Shown piece by piece: positions 1-9,425 of a stretch of 64,000 bases of DNA. Position numbers and translations under genes: made by a program. The notes under the pieces were generated by a model. It searched no databases and was not told the origin of the DNA. It saw nothing but the letters and a program-made list of their open reading frames with translations. Where the stretch lies: the NCBI GenBank assembly GCA_903882875.1, contig CAIRYQ010000030.1, forward strand, positions 20,058 to 84,057. Direction: 5' to 3'. Numbering within the stretch: the stretch's first letter is position 1; the number at the start of each line of letters is the position of its first letter. The stretch is from an uncultured Spartobacteria bacterium. GTDB lineage: Bacteria; Verrucomicrobiota; Verrucomicrobiia; Chthoniobacterales; Chthoniobacteraceae.

Positions 1-1174
1 TCTTGAGCTGGTTGTAAAAAGTGATCGCGTCGAGAAACGTCACCGAGTGCTCGCCATACGGCTCGGAGTAAACGTAGCGCCCGTTGTATTCCGGCGGACC
101 GACCGTGACGCCGTTCGCCTTGTCCAGCCCGGCGTAACTCGCGCGGCTCATCGCATCGCGAAAAGTGATCGTCTCCGCGCGATCCTTGCCGAGATTCCAA
201 TCGTAGCCGAACGCGCCGAGGCCCGCAATCCACTGGTCGCTGTCGCCGTAATTTCCGATCACCTGGAGCCAGCCCTGGAACCACTCGCGCGATGCGATCG
301 GCCCCGGCGCGTCCGTGTCATCCGCCTCGTCGTACATCTGCGCGACAAACCGGTCCGCCGCATCATCCAGCGCCTCCAGATCGAGCGAGTCGAGCTGATC
401 GCCGAGCGAGACGCACAGCCACATCTCGCGCCCCGCGGCGTGCAGTGCCGCGGACATCTCGGTGAGCAGCGTCGTGAACTCCTTCCTATAGGCCGGATCG
501 AGCTGATCAAATTCCACCATCACGCCCGCCACCTTCAGCTCCACGAGTTTCGCCACGAGCAGCCGGATGAACCGCGCCCGATTTTCCGCGGGGCCGCGCG
601 CGAGATTCTCGACCGCCTCCGGCTGCCAGCGGTCGCCCTCGAGATTCCGCAGCACCGGCATCACCGCGATGCCGCGCGCCGCGCAGAATTCCACCAGCGC
701 CGGATCGCCCGCTGACACGAGCCGGCCTTCCGTTCCGACGATCGAAAGCCACTCCGGCGCGAGATGCGTGAGCTGGCCCGCATGATCGTGCAGCGAGGCG
801 AGCGCATTCGGATCGGTGTCGGAATAAAATCCCAGCCGCACCTCGCCCGCCGGACGAGCCGACACTTTGCCAGTCACCGCCCGCATCTGCGCGAGACGCG
901 CGGGCACGCTGCGCGACTTGTCGAGATAGGTCTTCCACTTTTCCGCGTTCCGGTTCGGCGCAGTCTCGGGATGCTTCGCTATGTCCGTCTTGAGCTGCCC
1001 CTTCAGCTCGCGCACCGAGGCCGGCAGCCGCAGCGCGGGATGAATCAGCAGCGACCAGACCGTGAGCACGATGCCTGCGAGCAGCGACACCAGGCCGAGC
1101 AAAAGCGCGAGACGCATCCGCGGCCAGCGGCGTCCCCGCGGATCGAGAAAGACGAAGCTACCGCGCCGTGGCAT
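1..1174 (-). CDS. N-terminal part of a GH18-like / polysaccharide deacetylase / GT2-type glycan enzyme (runs off left edge)
   Basis: The frame is open from an ATG at 1174 to the window edge (391 codons). It begins MPRRGSFVFLDPRGRRW, then one membrane segment at about residues 21-43, then a domain starting GFYSDTDPNALASL with later APEWLSIVG. This opening matches large membrane proteins that join a GH18-like domain to a polysaccharide deacetylase and a family 2 glycosyltransferase; only the GH18-like part is visible, so the rest is inference. Where GH18 enzymes carry a D-F-E catalytic strand end, this protein reads VEFDQLDP, so glycosidase activity is doubtful. Likely role is cell-envelope polysaccharide synthesis or remodelling at the cytoplasmic membrane. 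A GC-rich hairpin separates it from the upstream M56 gene. Confidence 0.6.
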   Translation of the reverse strand, partial: MPRRGSFVFLDPRGRRWPRMRLALLLGLVSLLAGIVLTVWSLLIHPALRLPASVRELKGQLKTDIAKHPETAPNRNAEKWKTYLDKSRSVPARLAQMRAVTGKVSARPAGEVRLGFYSDTDPNALASLHDHAGQLTHLAPEWLSIVGTEGRLVSAGDPALVEFCAARGIAVMPVLRNLEGDRWQPEAVENLARGPAENRARFIRLLVAKLVELKVAGVMVEFDQLDPAYRKEFTTLLTEMSAALHAAGREMWLCVSLGDQLDSLDLEALDDAADRFVAQMYDEADDTDAPGPIASREWFQGWLQVIGNYGDSDQWIAGLGAFGYDWNLGKDRAETITFRDAMSRASYAGLDKANGVTVGPPEYNGRYVYSEPYGEHSVTFLDAITFYNQLK

Positions 1175-1194
1175 TCCCGTTTTCCCCGCCGGTG

Positions 1195-1220
1195 GCCCGC
1201 CGGTGCGCCCGCCGGCGGGC
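1195..1220. terminator. GC-rich hairpin between the M56 gene and the glycan enzyme gene
   Basis: GCCCGCCGG (1195-1203) and CCGGCGGGC (1212-1220) form a perfect 9-bp stem with an 8-base loop in the 150-base gap between two minus-strand genes. No T-run follows on either strand, so it may be a Rho-dependent or attenuating structure rather than a classical terminator. Confidence 0.35.
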
Positions 1221-1324
1221 GGACGGAAGCTTCTGTGAAATACGGACCGGTGACATTGCCGCGCATCCTACGACGGGGAGATCCATTCGCAAGCACGCCG
1301 CTGTGTCCCGAAACAAATCCACCT

Positions 1325-2356
1325 CTACCGTTCGCCCGGAAACGGATCGGCGGAGAGCCGTGCACCGACTTCCTCCGCAGTCCACGGGCCGGTCCCGGGA
1401 AATGTCCGCGCAATCACCGGCTTGAAGGACGCGCACGCGAGGAGCATCAGCGCCACGCCGCAGCACAGCGCGGAATCCGTGAAACGCAGCCAGCGCCCCG
1501 CCTCGCGCATGGGCACGAGGATACGATGCACACGCTGTTCGAGCTTGCCACGGCCAGGCGCGGCCATCGCGAGAGATGCGGCCCCGGCAAGACGCGATCC
1601 CTGCGCGGCAGCTCCCATCTTCCACAGCACCGTCGCGTAATCCGCCGGTGCGGCGCCGCGCGAGACGACGAGCGCATCGCACGCAAATTCACGCTCCACC
1701 GCGAGGTGCCGGTGCAGCAGCCACACGAAGGGATTGAACCAATGGATCGCGCACGCAATCTGCCCGAGCACGTGCGCCCACAGATCGCCGCGGCGGAAAT
1801 GGCCGAGCTCATGCAGCAGCACGAGCCGGCGCTGCGCGTGCGACCAGCCCGCGGCCTCGTCCGGCAGGAGCACGGCGCGGCGCAAAAGCCCCGTCGCGCT
1901 CGGAATGAATCCCGGCCCTGCGAAAAGCACCCGCACATTCCCGCGCAGCCCGAGCGTGCGACGGCATTCGATGAGCAGCTTCCTCCACGCCCGTCCCCGC
2001 ACCGGAAGCGACCGTCGCACAAACCTCGCGATCACAAACATGCCCGCAAGCGTGCGCACGAGAAGCAGCGAGGCGACGGTTCCAAAAATCCCGATGAGCC
2101 AGGGAGCGGACCATCCGCCCGCAGCAGCCGCCCACCGCGTCACGATTTCCGGAGCTTTCACATCCATGCCCGGAAGCGGTCGCACGAGGCCGACGCCGAG
2201 CGCGACGAGCACCGCGAACGCAATCACCGGTACAATCTGCACCACCCGCCGCAGCCGCAGCCGCAAACCCGACGGGCACAGCATCACGCACACGGAGGCC
2301 GTGCCCGCGACGACGACACTGCGAAAAAGCCAGTCGTGAAATGCCACGAGGTTCAT
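1325..2356 (-). CDS. M56-family (BlaR1/MecR1-type) membrane metallopeptidase
   Basis: A 343-residue membrane protein with several hydrophobic segments in the first 130 residues and a zinc-protease motif HELGHF, followed by VEREFACDALVVSRG, as in the M56 peptidases that relay cell-wall signals. In this family a signal activates the peptidase, which inactivates the partner BlaI-type repressor. There is no penicillin-binding sensor domain after the peptidase, so the inducing signal is unknown. A last hydrophobic stretch lies near residues 296-310. Its start overlaps the end of the BlaI-like gene by 4 bases (ATGA), so the two are translationally coupled. Confidence 0.85.
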   Translation of the reverse strand: MNLVAFHDWLFRSVVVAGTASVCVMLCPSGLRLRLRRVVQIVPVIAFAVLVALGVGLVRPLPGMDVKAPEIVTRWAAAAGGWSAPWLIGIFGTVASLLLVRTLAGMFVIARFVRRSLPVRGRAWRKLLIECRRTLGLRGNVRVLFAGPGFIPSATGLLRRAVLLPDEAAGWSHAQRRLVLLHELGHFRRGDLWAHVLGQIACAIHWFNPFVWLLHRHLAVEREFACDALVVSRGAAPADYATVLWKMGAAAQGSRLAGAASLAMAAPGRGKLEQRVHRILVPMREAGRWLRFTDSALCCGVALMLLACASFKPVIARTFPGTGPWTAEEVGARLSADPFPGER

Positions 2357-2736
2357 TTCTTTTTCTTCTGATCGATCAGCTTCCGGATCCGGGCCAGCTC
2401 GTCCGAATCCACGTCCTTCGGATCGAGCAGCGTCGCGACGAGGCTCGCCGGGCTGTTGTTGAAAAATGTGGAGAGCAGCCTGCGCAGCGCGCTTTTTCCG
2501 GCCTTCTCCTGCGATGCGACAGGCTCATACACGTATCGCTTTCCGTCGCGCTCGTGGCGGAGGTGGCCCTTGTTCACGAGGACGGCGAGCAGTGCGCGCA
2601 CCGCGGAATAGCTCGGCGCGTCCGGCAGGCTTCCGTGGATTTCCATCACGGTCGCACGGCCTGCGCGCCAGATGACGTCCATGATCTGCCGCTCGCGGCG
2701 GGAAAGCGGATCGTGGTCGTGACGGCTTGCTGGCAT
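2353..2736 (-). CDS. BlaI/MecI-type transcriptional repressor
   Basis: I take the ATG at 2736 (MPASRHDHDPLSRRERQ) because BlaI proteins begin close to this winged-helix region; an upstream ATG at 2820 would add a non-conserved leader. The 127-residue protein has the family pattern: LSRRERQIMDVIWRAG, VMEIHG, SYSAVRALLAVLVNKGHL, Y-V-Y-E-P, then a C-terminal dimer region (KSALRRLLSTFFNNSP). It would bind operators as a dimer and be inactivated through the adjoining M56 peptidase. It ends in four lysines. Two TGCT...AGCA repeats lie between it and the divergent lipoprotein gene. Confidence 0.88.
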   Translation of the reverse strand: MPASRHDHDPLSRRERQIMDVIWRAGRATVMEIHGSLPDAPSYSAVRALLAVLVNKGHLRHERDGKRYVYEPVASQEKAGKSALRRLLSTFFNNSPASLVATLLDPKDVDSDELARIRKLIDQKKKK

Positions 2737-2780
2737 GGCTGCGAAAATCGGCTGCTCGCGGCGGACGGTCAAGCCAAATG

Positions 2781-2838
2781 CTGCTTTTTTAGCAAAAAGA
2801 ACTTGCCTCCATCGGAACATACTGCTGTTTTTTTAGCA
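2781..2838. promoter_or_regulatory. Candidate operators of the BlaI-like repressor (paired TGCT-T-run-AGCA repeats)
   Basis: The 103-base divergent gap between the repressor gene and the lipoprotein gene holds two similar sites, TGCTTTTTTAGCA (2782-2794) and TGCTGTTTTTTTAGCA (2823-2838). Each is an inverted TGCT/AGCA pair around a T run. They differ from the classical TACA/TGTA BlaI operator, so assignment rests only on position, duplication and dyad symmetry. The second ends 1 base before the lipoprotein ATG. Confidence 0.35.
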
Positions 2839-2839
2839 C

Positions 2840-3538
2840 ATGAAACACCTCGTCATCGTCGCCATCGCCGCCGCACTTGTTTGCTCCGGCTGCTCGTCCT
2901 ACGTGAACTCCCCCGCAGCCACCCGCGCACGCGATGCGAAGCGCGCCGAGTTCTCCGACCCGCTCATCGCGCGCGCTGCGAATGCAAAGCCCACGATGCA
3001 GTTCCCCGCAACGATCGCCATTGCGCCGAACGACCACGGCGTGCGCGAGCATGTCCGCGCGCTTTCCGCATTTGGAAAACTCGACGCGCTCAATTCGCTC
3101 CCTCAGCTCGCGCGCACCACGGTCATCAGCCCAACCATCATCGGCGAGACGGATCACGAGCACCGCATCTCCGCCGACCTCCGGCTCCGCGAGGCCGCGG
3201 CAAAACTGCACGCGGACGCCGTCCTCTTCATCGCGATCGAGACGCAGGCGACCGACGGACGCATCATCGCGCCGCTCACCGAACTCTCGCTCGGCCTGCT
3301 GCCGAACAAACGCTACGAGCTGATCGCCACCGCATTTGCCGCGCTCGTGGACACGCGCACCGGCTACGTCTATGGCACGGATGAAAAGAGCCGCGCAAAG
3401 TCGGGCATCACGATGGCGTGGGGCAGCAGCGACGTGGTTCAGCGCGCCCGATCAAAAGTCGAGCGCGAGGCGACGGAGAAACTCTTCGCAGACTTCCCGG
3501 CGTTCTGGCGCGGCATCGTGGCCACGCACCGCCGGTGA
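2840..3538 (+). CDS. Predicted lipoprotein of unknown function
   Basis: A 232-residue protein with a lipoprotein signal peptide (MKHLVIVAIAAALVCSGC, lipobox VCSGC). The mature part is rich in Ala and Arg. It contains a stretch that resembles periplasmic nucleotide- or stress-response lipoproteins only in general form (FPATIAIAPND ... ADAVLFIAIETQ ... GLLPNKRYELIATAFAALVDTRTGYVYG). That pattern, in which a property is computed from a 'type' and compared across several variables, is seen in the broad LptE/CsgG-like class of outer-membrane lipoproteins, but I cannot name the family. It is divergent from the BlaI-like repressor and may be one of its targets. Confidence 0.7.
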   Translation: MKHLVIVAIAAALVCSGCSSYVNSPAATRARDAKRAEFSDPLIARAANAKPTMQFPATIAIAPNDHGVREHVRALSAFGKLDALNSLPQLARTTVISPTIIGETDHEHRISADLRLREAAAKLHADAVLFIAIETQATDGRIIAPLTELSLGLLPNKRYELIATAFAALVDTRTGYVYGTDEKSRAKSGITMAWGSSDVVQRARSKVEREATEKLFADFPAFWRGIVATHRR

Positions 3539-3549
3539 CGCGCACGGCA

Positions 3550-3685
3550 GGGAGTGGAAAGTTGAGAGTTGAGAGGCGTGCCTGCGACATGACACCATTG
3601 CCTTCAGACGCAGCGCATCCACGCGAAGCACACGTGGCGCACCCAAACACTTCAGCCATCCATCAGCTCTCAACTTTCCGCTCCC
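3550..3685. repeat. Inverted repeat with 19-base arms, about 100 bases apart
   Basis: GGGAGTGGAAAGTTGAGAG (3550-3568) and CTCTCAACTTTCCGCTCCC (3667-3685) are inverted copies with a single mismatch, and fill most of the gap between two lipoprotein genes. The left arm contains a short tandem GTTGAGA repeat. The size and symmetry suggest a miniature repeat element; no transposase is present and no target-site duplication is evident. Confidence 0.6.
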
Positions 3686-3695
3686 GACACCCCTG

Positions 3696-4487
3696 ATGAA
3701 CCTCGCCCGCGCAGCACTCCTCCTGCTTGCCGCCATTCTCGCCGGATGCGCGACGCAGACTAGGGAACGCCCGGAAGCCGCACGCAGCCGCGGCCTCACG
3801 CCCGCGCTGGAACGCCCCGGCCTCGGCACGTCGTGGGGCGAGCAGCGAGAGTCATGGATCGAGCCCGCGCCGTTCGCGCGCTCGTCGGCAGAGCGGCCCG
3901 CGGCGCAGGCGCGCATTTTCTACAACGACCGCGAGGGCGCGGATGCGATGCTCGCCTTTCTCGGCGGCGAACCGAAACACTGCGAGAGCCTGCATCTCAC
4001 GGCGGGCCCGCTGCTGCGCCTCGGCCTGCGCGGCGGAAATGGCGAATGGCTCGCGTGCCGCGAGTCGCACGGTCGCCACATCGCGACCGCCGACCACGGT
4101 TCGCGCTACGAGATCGTGCTGAAAAATGACGCGCGACGCGCAGTGGAAGTTGTCGTGAGCGTGGACGGCCTCGACGTGATGGACGGCAAGCCTGCGTCGT
4201 TCAAAAAGCGCGGCTACGCCCTCGCGCCGTTCGAGACGCTTGAAGTCTGCGGATTCCGCACCAGTGCGTCCACCGTCGCCGCATTCCGCTTCGGCGGGAT
4301 GTTCGACAGCTACGGCCACCGGCGTCACGGGAACACCGCAAACGCCGGCGTCGTCGGTGTCGCGGTCTTCGAGGAAAAGCGCCGCCCCGGCGCGGATACC
4401 GGCGATCCAAAGGACCACGCGTGGCGCGCCACCGCCACGCGCCCTCCCGCTGTCGCCCACGATTTTTCCACACCGCCCGAGGCGTGA
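3696..4487 (+). CDS. Predicted lipoprotein, function unknown
   Basis: A 263-residue protein with a clear lipoprotein leader (MNLARAALLLLAAILAGC, lipobox LAGC). After a low-complexity linker, residues from about 75 on look like one compact beta-rich domain: IVLKNDARRAVEVVVSVDGLDVMDGKPAS, then KRGYALAPFETLEVCGFRTS and VAAFRFGGMFDSY. The end is Pro/Ala-rich and disordered. I do not recognise a named family. Both it and the preceding gene encode lipoproteins, but the inverted repeat between them argues against one simple transcription unit. Confidence 0.7.
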   Translation: MNLARAALLLLAAILAGCATQTRERPEAARSRGLTPALERPGLGTSWGEQRESWIEPAPFARSSAERPAAQARIFYNDREGADAMLAFLGGEPKHCESLHLTAGPLLRLGLRGGNGEWLACRESHGRHIATADHGSRYEIVLKNDARRAVEVVVSVDGLDVMDGKPASFKKRGYALAPFETLEVCGFRTSASTVAAFRFGGMFDSYGHRRHGNTANAGVVGVAVFEEKRRPGADTGDPKDHAWRATATRPPAVAHDFSTPPEA

Positions 4488-4561
4488 GGGAAGCGCCGTG
4501 CCCGCGCACATCCGCGAGCGCGTAATTGCCAACGGAACACCGCGCCATCATGCTCGCACGA

Positions 4562-5938
4562 ATGTCCGCTCCCCTGCCCCGCAAGCGTTGGTATCGCGTC
4601 CTCTACATCCAGGTGCTCATCGCCGTGGCGCTGGGCATCGTCGTCGGGCATAATTGGCAGGCGATCGGAAAGGCGGCCGTACGCAGCGGAATTTTCGGCG
4701 CGGGCTTCGCGTGGCCGGATGTCGAGTCGGCGATGAAGCCGCTCTCGGACGGTTTCATCAAACTGGTGAAGATGATGATCGCGCCGATCATTTTCTGCAC
4801 CGTCGTCCACGGCATCGCCTCGATGGGCGACCTGAAAAAACTCGGCCGCGTCGGGTTGAAATCGCTGTTCTATTTTGAAGTCGCCTCGACGGTCGCGCTC
4901 ATCATCGGCCTCGTCGTCGTGAATGTGATGCAGCCGGGCGCTGGATTCCACCACACCGCGTCCGCACACGAAATCGAGCTGGCGCAAAAATTTGCAACCA
5001 AGGCGCACGCCCTGAGCACGAAGGATTTTCTGCTCAACATCATCCCCGACACATTCCTCGGCGCGTTCACCTCCGGCGATCTGCTGCAGGTGCTGTTCAT
5101 TTCGCTGCTCACCGCCTTTGCCCTCACGGCGATGGGCGGGCGCGCCCGGCCCGTGCTGAATGCCATCGAATATGCCTCGCAGCTTTTCTTCGGCGTGATG
5201 CGGATCGTCGTGAGGCTCGCACCCATCGGCGCGTTCGGCGCGATGGCGTTCACCATCGGCAGCTACGGCCTCGGCGCGCTCACCAATCTGCTGAAGCTGA
5301 TGGCCGGCTTTTACCTCACCGCGGGATGCTTCATCGTGTTCGTGCTCGGCGGGATCGCGCGCTCGTGCGGCGTGTCCATTTTCCGCCTGCTCGCGTACCT
5401 CAAGGACGAACTGCTGCTCGTGCTCGGCACCAGTTCGTCCGAGACGGCGCTGCCTGGGCTCATGGAAAAAATGCAGCGCCTCGGCTGCTCACGCTCCACG
5501 GTCGGCCTCGTGGTGCCGACCGGCTACAGTTTCAATCTCGACGGCACGAACATCTATATGGCGATGGGTGCGATCTTCCTCGCGCAGGCAACGAACACCC
5601 CGCTCGATCTGAAACACCAGATCGGCCTGCTGCTCATCGCGATGATCACCTCGAAAGGCGCGAGCGGCGTGACTGGCGCAGGCCTCATCACGCTGGCCGC
5701 AACACTTTCCGCCGTGCCGAGCATTCCCATCGAATCCCTCGCGCTGCTCGTGGGCATTGACCGCTTCATGAGCGAATGCCGCTCGCTCACGAATTTCATC
5801 GGCAACGGCGTGGCAACGATCGTGATCAGCCGTTGGGAAAAGGAAGTCACGCCCGAAACCTTGCGCGAGAATCTGCGCAACCCGCCACCGCTAATCCCAC
5901 ACTTTGCGGAGGAATCCAAACCGGGCACCGGGCACTGA
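4562..5938 (+). CDS. dctA: Dicarboxylate/amino acid:cation symporter (DAACS family, DctA-like)
   Basis: A polytopic inner-membrane transporter of about 458 residues. Family signatures are present in order: [20 protein letters not shown], the serine-rich re-entrant loop [30 protein letters not shown], and [19 protein letters not shown] followed by [17 protein letters not shown]. These match sodium- or proton-coupled uptake of C4-dicarboxylates or glutamate; sequence alone does not decide the substrate, so the symbol is provisional. I prefer the ATG at 4562 ([10 protein letters not shown]), which leaves a short basic cytoplasmic end as usual. ATGs at 4526 and 4550 are alternatives. It stands alone between lipoprotein and folate genes. 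Confidence 0.9.
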   Translation: MSAPLPRKRWYRVLYIQVLIAVALGIVVGHNWQAIGKAAVRSGIFGAGFAWPDVESAMKPLSDGFIKLVKMMIAPIIFCTVVHGIASMGDLKKLGRVGLKSLFYFEVASTVALIIGLVVVNVMQPGAGFHHTASAHEIELAQKFATKAHALSTKDFLLNIIPDTFLGAFTSGDLLQVLFISLLTAFALTAMGGRARPVLNAIEYASQLFFGVMRIVVRLAPIGAFGAMAFTIGSYGLGALTNLLKLMAGFYLTAGCFIVFVLGGIARSCGVSIFRLLAYLKDELLLVLGTSSSETALPGLMEKMQRLGCSRSTVGLVVPTGYSFNLDGTNIYMAMGAIFLAQATNTPLDLKHQIGLLLIAMITSKGASGVTGAGLITLAATLSAVPSIPIESLALLVGIDRFMSECRSLTNFIGNGVATIVISRWEKEVTPETLRENLRNPPPLIPHFAEESKPGTGH

Positions 5939-6036
5939 GCACTCTTGCCCGATCGATAGAGCGCCAGCCTCCTTGCTTCGGCGACTGCGGAGGTTTCGTC
6001 ATTGCCACCGCCCGCGCCGCCCGCCACTCGTCTCGC

Positions 6037-6915
6037 ATGACTTTGATTGACGGAAAAGCCATCGCACAACGCATCAACGAGCAGACCCGCGCCGCGGTCG
6101 CGGAACTCACTGCGCGCGGCGTGAAACCGGGGCTCGCGGTCGTCGTGGTCGGCGATGATCCCGCGTCGCACGCGTACGTCCGAAGCAAGGAAAAGACCTC
6201 CACGGAACTCGGGATGCACAGCGTGAAGCACGCGCTGCCGCACGACACCACGCAGGCGCAGTTGCTCGAAGTAGTCCGCACTTTGAACAACAACCCGGCC
6301 ATCCACGGCATCCTCGTGCAGTCGCCGCCGCCGAAGCACATTGACGAGCGCGCCATCGTCGAGGCGCTCGACCCGCGCAAGGACGTGGACGGCTTCCATC
6401 CCATCAACGTCGCGAAGCTCGCGCTCGGCGATGCGGACGCCTTCGTCCCCTGCACACCGCTCGGCTGCCAGCGGCTGCTCATCGAGAGCGGCATCGAGAC
6501 GGCGGGCGCAAATGTCGTCGTCCTCGGCCGCAGCATGATCGTCGGCAAGCCGATGGCGCTGCTGCTCATGAACAAAGGCCGCGGCGGCGATGCCACCGTG
6601 ACCGTCGCGCATTCGCGCACGCGCAATCTCGCGGAAGTGTGCAGCCGCGCGGACATCCTCATCGCGGCCATCGGCCAGCCGGAATTTGTGAAGGCGAACT
6701 TCGTCCGCGAGGGCGCGGTGGTGATTGATGTCGGCATCAATCGCGTGGCTGATCCGTCGTCGGCGAAAGGCTCGCGGCTCGTCGGCGATGTCGCATTCGC
6801 CGAGGTCGCGCCGAAGTGCAGCGCCATCACGCCCGTGCCCGGCGGAGTCGGCCCGATGACCATCGCGATGCTCATGCACAATACGGTGCTTGCCGCGCAG
6901 AGGATCTCACGGTGA
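6037..6915 (+). CDS. folD: Bifunctional methylenetetrahydrofolate dehydrogenase / methenyltetrahydrofolate cyclohydrolase
   Basis: A 292-residue cytosolic enzyme, the usual FolD length, interconverting 5,10-methylene- and 10-formyl-tetrahydrofolate with NADP. Seen motifs: the catalytic Tyr-x3-Lys (AYVRSKEK), [11 protein letters not shown], the nucleotide-binding [16 protein letters not shown], and [12 protein letters not shown] near the end. The usual VQLPLP loop reads VQSPPP here, a mild variation. The start at 6037 ([11 protein letters not shown]) fits the family; longer reading upstream has no homologous look. The stop overlaps the GTG of the next gene, so the permease gene is coupled to it. 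Confidence 0.95.
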   Translation: MTLIDGKAIAQRINEQTRAAVAELTARGVKPGLAVVVVGDDPASHAYVRSKEKTSTELGMHSVKHALPHDTTQAQLLEVVRTLNNNPAIHGILVQSPPPKHIDERAIVEALDPRKDVDGFHPINVAKLALGDADAFVPCTPLGCQRLLIESGIETAGANVVVLGRSMIVGKPMALLLMNKGRGGDATVTVAHSRTRNLAEVCSRADILIAAIGQPEFVKANFVREGAVVIDVGINRVADPSSAKGSRLVGDVAFAEVAPKCSAITPVPGGVGPMTIAMLMHNTVLAAQRISR

Positions 6916-7910
6916 TCGGCGGCGCGCGGACTTCGCCGGTGAACATCACGCGCACCGCCATCGTCCGACTCACGCTCGCGACCGCGGCGTGGGGACTGAG
7001 CTTTCCGACGGCGAAGGCAGTGATGCTCGCGCAGGCGACCGCCGCGCCAGGACACGCCGAGTGGTTTCACGCCGCGCTCATCCTTTTCAACCGCATGGTG
7101 CTCGCGACTCTCGTCATGCTCGCGCTGCTCGGTGCGCGGCGTCGCGGCTTCACGCGGCTCGAAGTGCGGCAGGGCCTCGAACTCGGGCTGTTCGGCGGGC
7201 TCGGCATGTTGCTCCAGACCGACGCGCAAAACACCATCGCCGCGAGCACGTCCGCATTCTTCACGCAGTTCACGTGCATCTTCGTGCCGCTCACCGTCGC
7301 GCTGCGCTCGCGGCGGATGCCGTCGCTGCTCGTCATCGGCGCGTGCGGGCTCGTCATGGCCGGATGCGCGGTGCTGAGCGGCGTGGAGTTTGGAAAAATC
7401 CGGCTCGGCCGTGGAGAATGGGAGACAATCGTGAGCGCGGTCCTTTTCACCGGGCAGATCCTCTGCCTCGAGCGCACGCGCTTCCACGGCAACGACTCGG
7501 GCCGCACATCCACCGTGATGTTTGCAGTGAAAGGCACGCTGCTCGCGACATTCGTGATCGCAGGCGGGTCGCGCGCCGCGGCGCATGTGTACGCCTCGCC
7601 CGCAGTGCTCACGCTCACGGCGCTGCTCACCGTCGTCTGCACCGTGTACGCGTATTTCACGATGACGCACTGGCAGCCGCGCGTGACCTCCACGCAGGCC
7701 GGACTCATCTATGCGACCGAGCCGGTATTTGCGTCCGCGTGGGCGCTGTTCCTGCCTGGCTGGTATTCGCGCTTCGGCGGATTTTCCTACGCGAATGAAC
7801 ACGTCACCTGGCAGCTCTTCGCCGGCGGCGCGCTCATCCTTGCCGCAAATCTCCTGCTCATCGCACGCCCCGATCAGCCAAAGCACGGCGATACGCCGGC
7901 AGCGACGTGA
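6912..7910 (+). CDS. EamA/DMT-family membrane transporter
   Basis: About 332 residues with roughly ten hydrophobic segments and the two-fold DMT layout; [14 protein letters not shown] is the typical first helix and [23 protein letters not shown] the typical ninth. Drug/metabolite transporters of this family export small solutes or amino acids, and the substrate cannot be read from the sequence. I choose GTG 6912 because it overlaps the folD stop as GTGA and has AGAGG eight bases upstream. GTG 6939 is a possible alternative. Confidence 0.85.
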   Translation: MIGGARTSPVNITRTAIVRLTLATAAWGLSFPTAKAVMLAQATAAPGHAEWFHAALILFNRMVLATLVMLALLGARRRGFTRLEVRQGLELGLFGGLGMLLQTDAQNTIAASTSAFFTQFTCIFVPLTVALRSRRMPSLLVIGACGLVMAGCAVLSGVEFGKIRLGRGEWETIVSAVLFTGQILCLERTRFHGNDSGRTSTVMFAVKGTLLATFVIAGGSRAAAHVYASPAVLTLTALLTVVCTVYAYFTMTHWQPRVTSTQAGLIYATEPVFASAWALFLPGWYSRFGGFSYANEHVTWQLFAGGALILAANLLLIARPDQPKHGDTPAAT

Positions 7911-8030
7911 GCCGCAGCGATTGGAGCAAAGTCGTCGCCGCGACGAACACGGCGTGAAATGGTGCGGCGAATGCCCTCGGCACTCGACACATCTCGCCGC
8001 GGGCCGTTAGCGTTCGCGGCCTTACAAAAA

Positions 8031-9425
8031 ATGATCAAACCCGTCCGACACGTCCACTTTCTCGGCATCTGCGGCACGGCGATGGGGGCGGTGGCGGCAG
8101 CGATGAAGGAGCAGGGCTTCACGGTGACCGGATCGGATGAAAAAGTGTTTCCGCCGATGTCGGATTTTCTCCGCGAATGCGGCATCGCGCTGAAGGAAGG
8201 CTACTGCGCAGCGAACATCCCCGACGACGCGGATCTCGTCGTCGTCGGCAACGCGATCGGGCGCGGCAACGCGGAGCTCGAGGCGGTGCTGGATCGGCGA
8301 CTCGCGTACCAATCGCTGCCCGAGACATTGCGACATTACTTTCTGCGCGGACGGCGGAATCTGGTCGTCGCCGGCACGCACGGAAAAACTACGACGGCGG
8401 CGATGCTCACGCACATCCTGCGCAGCGGCGGGCTGAATCCCGCGTTCATGATCGGCGGCATCGCGGAGGATCTCGGCAAGGGCGCGAGCCTGCACGATTC
8501 GGAGACCGTCGTGATCGAGGGCGACGAGTATGACACGGCGTTCTTCGACAAGGGGCCGAAGTTCGCGCACTACCTGCCGTCGCTCGCGATCCTGAATGCC
8601 GTCGAGCTGGATCAGATGGACATCTATGAGAATCTCGCCGCGGTGAAAAAGGCGTTCGGCCTGCTCATGCGCGTGCTGCCGGAAAACGGCGTGCTCATTT
8701 TCAATGCCGACGATCCGAACTCGCGCGAAGTCGCCACGGCCTCGCGGACGAAGATCAAATTTGCAGCGGGCCTCGGTGCGGATGCGGATGAAAAATCGCG
8801 CGCGACAGATCTCCGCCACGAGCCGGAGGCATCGCACTTCACGCTGCTCGGCACGCGCTTCTCGGTGCCGATGGTCGGGGAAATCTACGTGCGCAACGCG
8901 GCGATGGCGATCCTCGCTGCGCACCACTGCGGCGTGCCACTCGATGTGATTCAAAGCGCGGTCGCAAGTTTCCGCGGCGTGCTGCGGCGGCAGGTGCTGC
9001 GCGGCGAACGCGACGGCGTGCGCTTCATCGAGGATTTCGGCAAGCACCCGACCAACATCCGCGAAACGATCAAGGCGCTGCGGCACCGCTTCCCCGGTGC
9101 GCGCGTGTGGGCCGCCGTGGACCCGCGCTCAAACACGATGTGCCGCGCGGCGATCCAGCACGATCTCACGGATGCCCTCGCACACGCCGACGGTGCGCTC
9201 ATCGGCCCCGTGGACCGGCCCGAGCGCTTCGGCCCCGGCCAGGCGCTCGATCCCGCGGGCGTCGCGCGCGATCTGATCACGCAGGGCCGGCGCGCATTTT
9301 CCGAGAGCGGGCCGGATGCGATCGTCACACGGCTCCGCGAAATCACGAAGCCCGGCGATGTGGTGGCGCTTTTCAGCAGCGGCAGCTTCGGGGGGATTTA
9401 CGACAAGCTGCTGCCACGCGGGTAG
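8031..9425 (+). CDS. mpl: UDP-N-acetylmuramate:L-alanyl-gamma-D-glutamyl-meso-diaminopimelate ligase (murein peptide recycling)
   Basis: A 464-residue Mur-ligase family protein. The N-terminal Rossmann part begins VRHVHFLGICGTAMGAVAAAMKE; the ATP-binding P-loop is AGTHGKTTTAAML at about residue 114; VIEGDEYDTAFFDKGPKF and NAVELDQMDIY are the marks that separate Mpl from MurC; DFGKHPTNIRETIKALR is the C-terminal domain. Mpl reattaches salvaged tripeptide to UDP-MurNAc in the cytoplasm. Start is ATG 8031 (MIKPVRHVHFLG), matching the family. The gene stands alone, following the permease after a 120-base gap. Confidence 0.93.
   Translation: MIKPVRHVHFLGICGTAMGAVAAAMKEQGFTVTGSDEKVFPPMSDFLRECGIALKEGYCAANIPDDADLVVVGNAIGRGNAELEAVLDRRLAYQSLPETLRHYFLRGRRNLVVAGTHGKTTTAAMLTHILRSGGLNPAFMIGGIAEDLGKGASLHDSETVVIEGDEYDTAFFDKGPKFAHYLPSLAILNAVELDQMDIYENLAAVKKAFGLLMRVLPENGVLIFNADDPNSREVATASRTKIKFAAGLGADADEKSRATDLRHEPEASHFTLLGTRFSVPMVGEIYVRNAAMAILAAHHCGVPLDVIQSAVASFRGVLRRQVLRGERDGVRFIEDFGKHPTNIRETIKALRHRFPGARVWAAVDPRSNTMCRAAIQHDLTDALAHADGALIGPVDRPERFGPGQALDPAGVARDLITQGRRAFSESGPDAIVTRLREITKPGDVVALFSSGSFGGIYDKLLPRG

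Noticed and set aside
764..2371. Plus-strand open frame over the M56 peptidase region
   Set aside because: The minus strand carries the HELGHF peptidase and the glycan enzyme start; the plus-strand product is low-complexity Arg/Pro/His-rich.
5847..7886. Long minus-strand open frame across folD and the EamA permease
   Set aside because: It spans two well-supported plus-strand genes in antisense and has no protein-like motifs.
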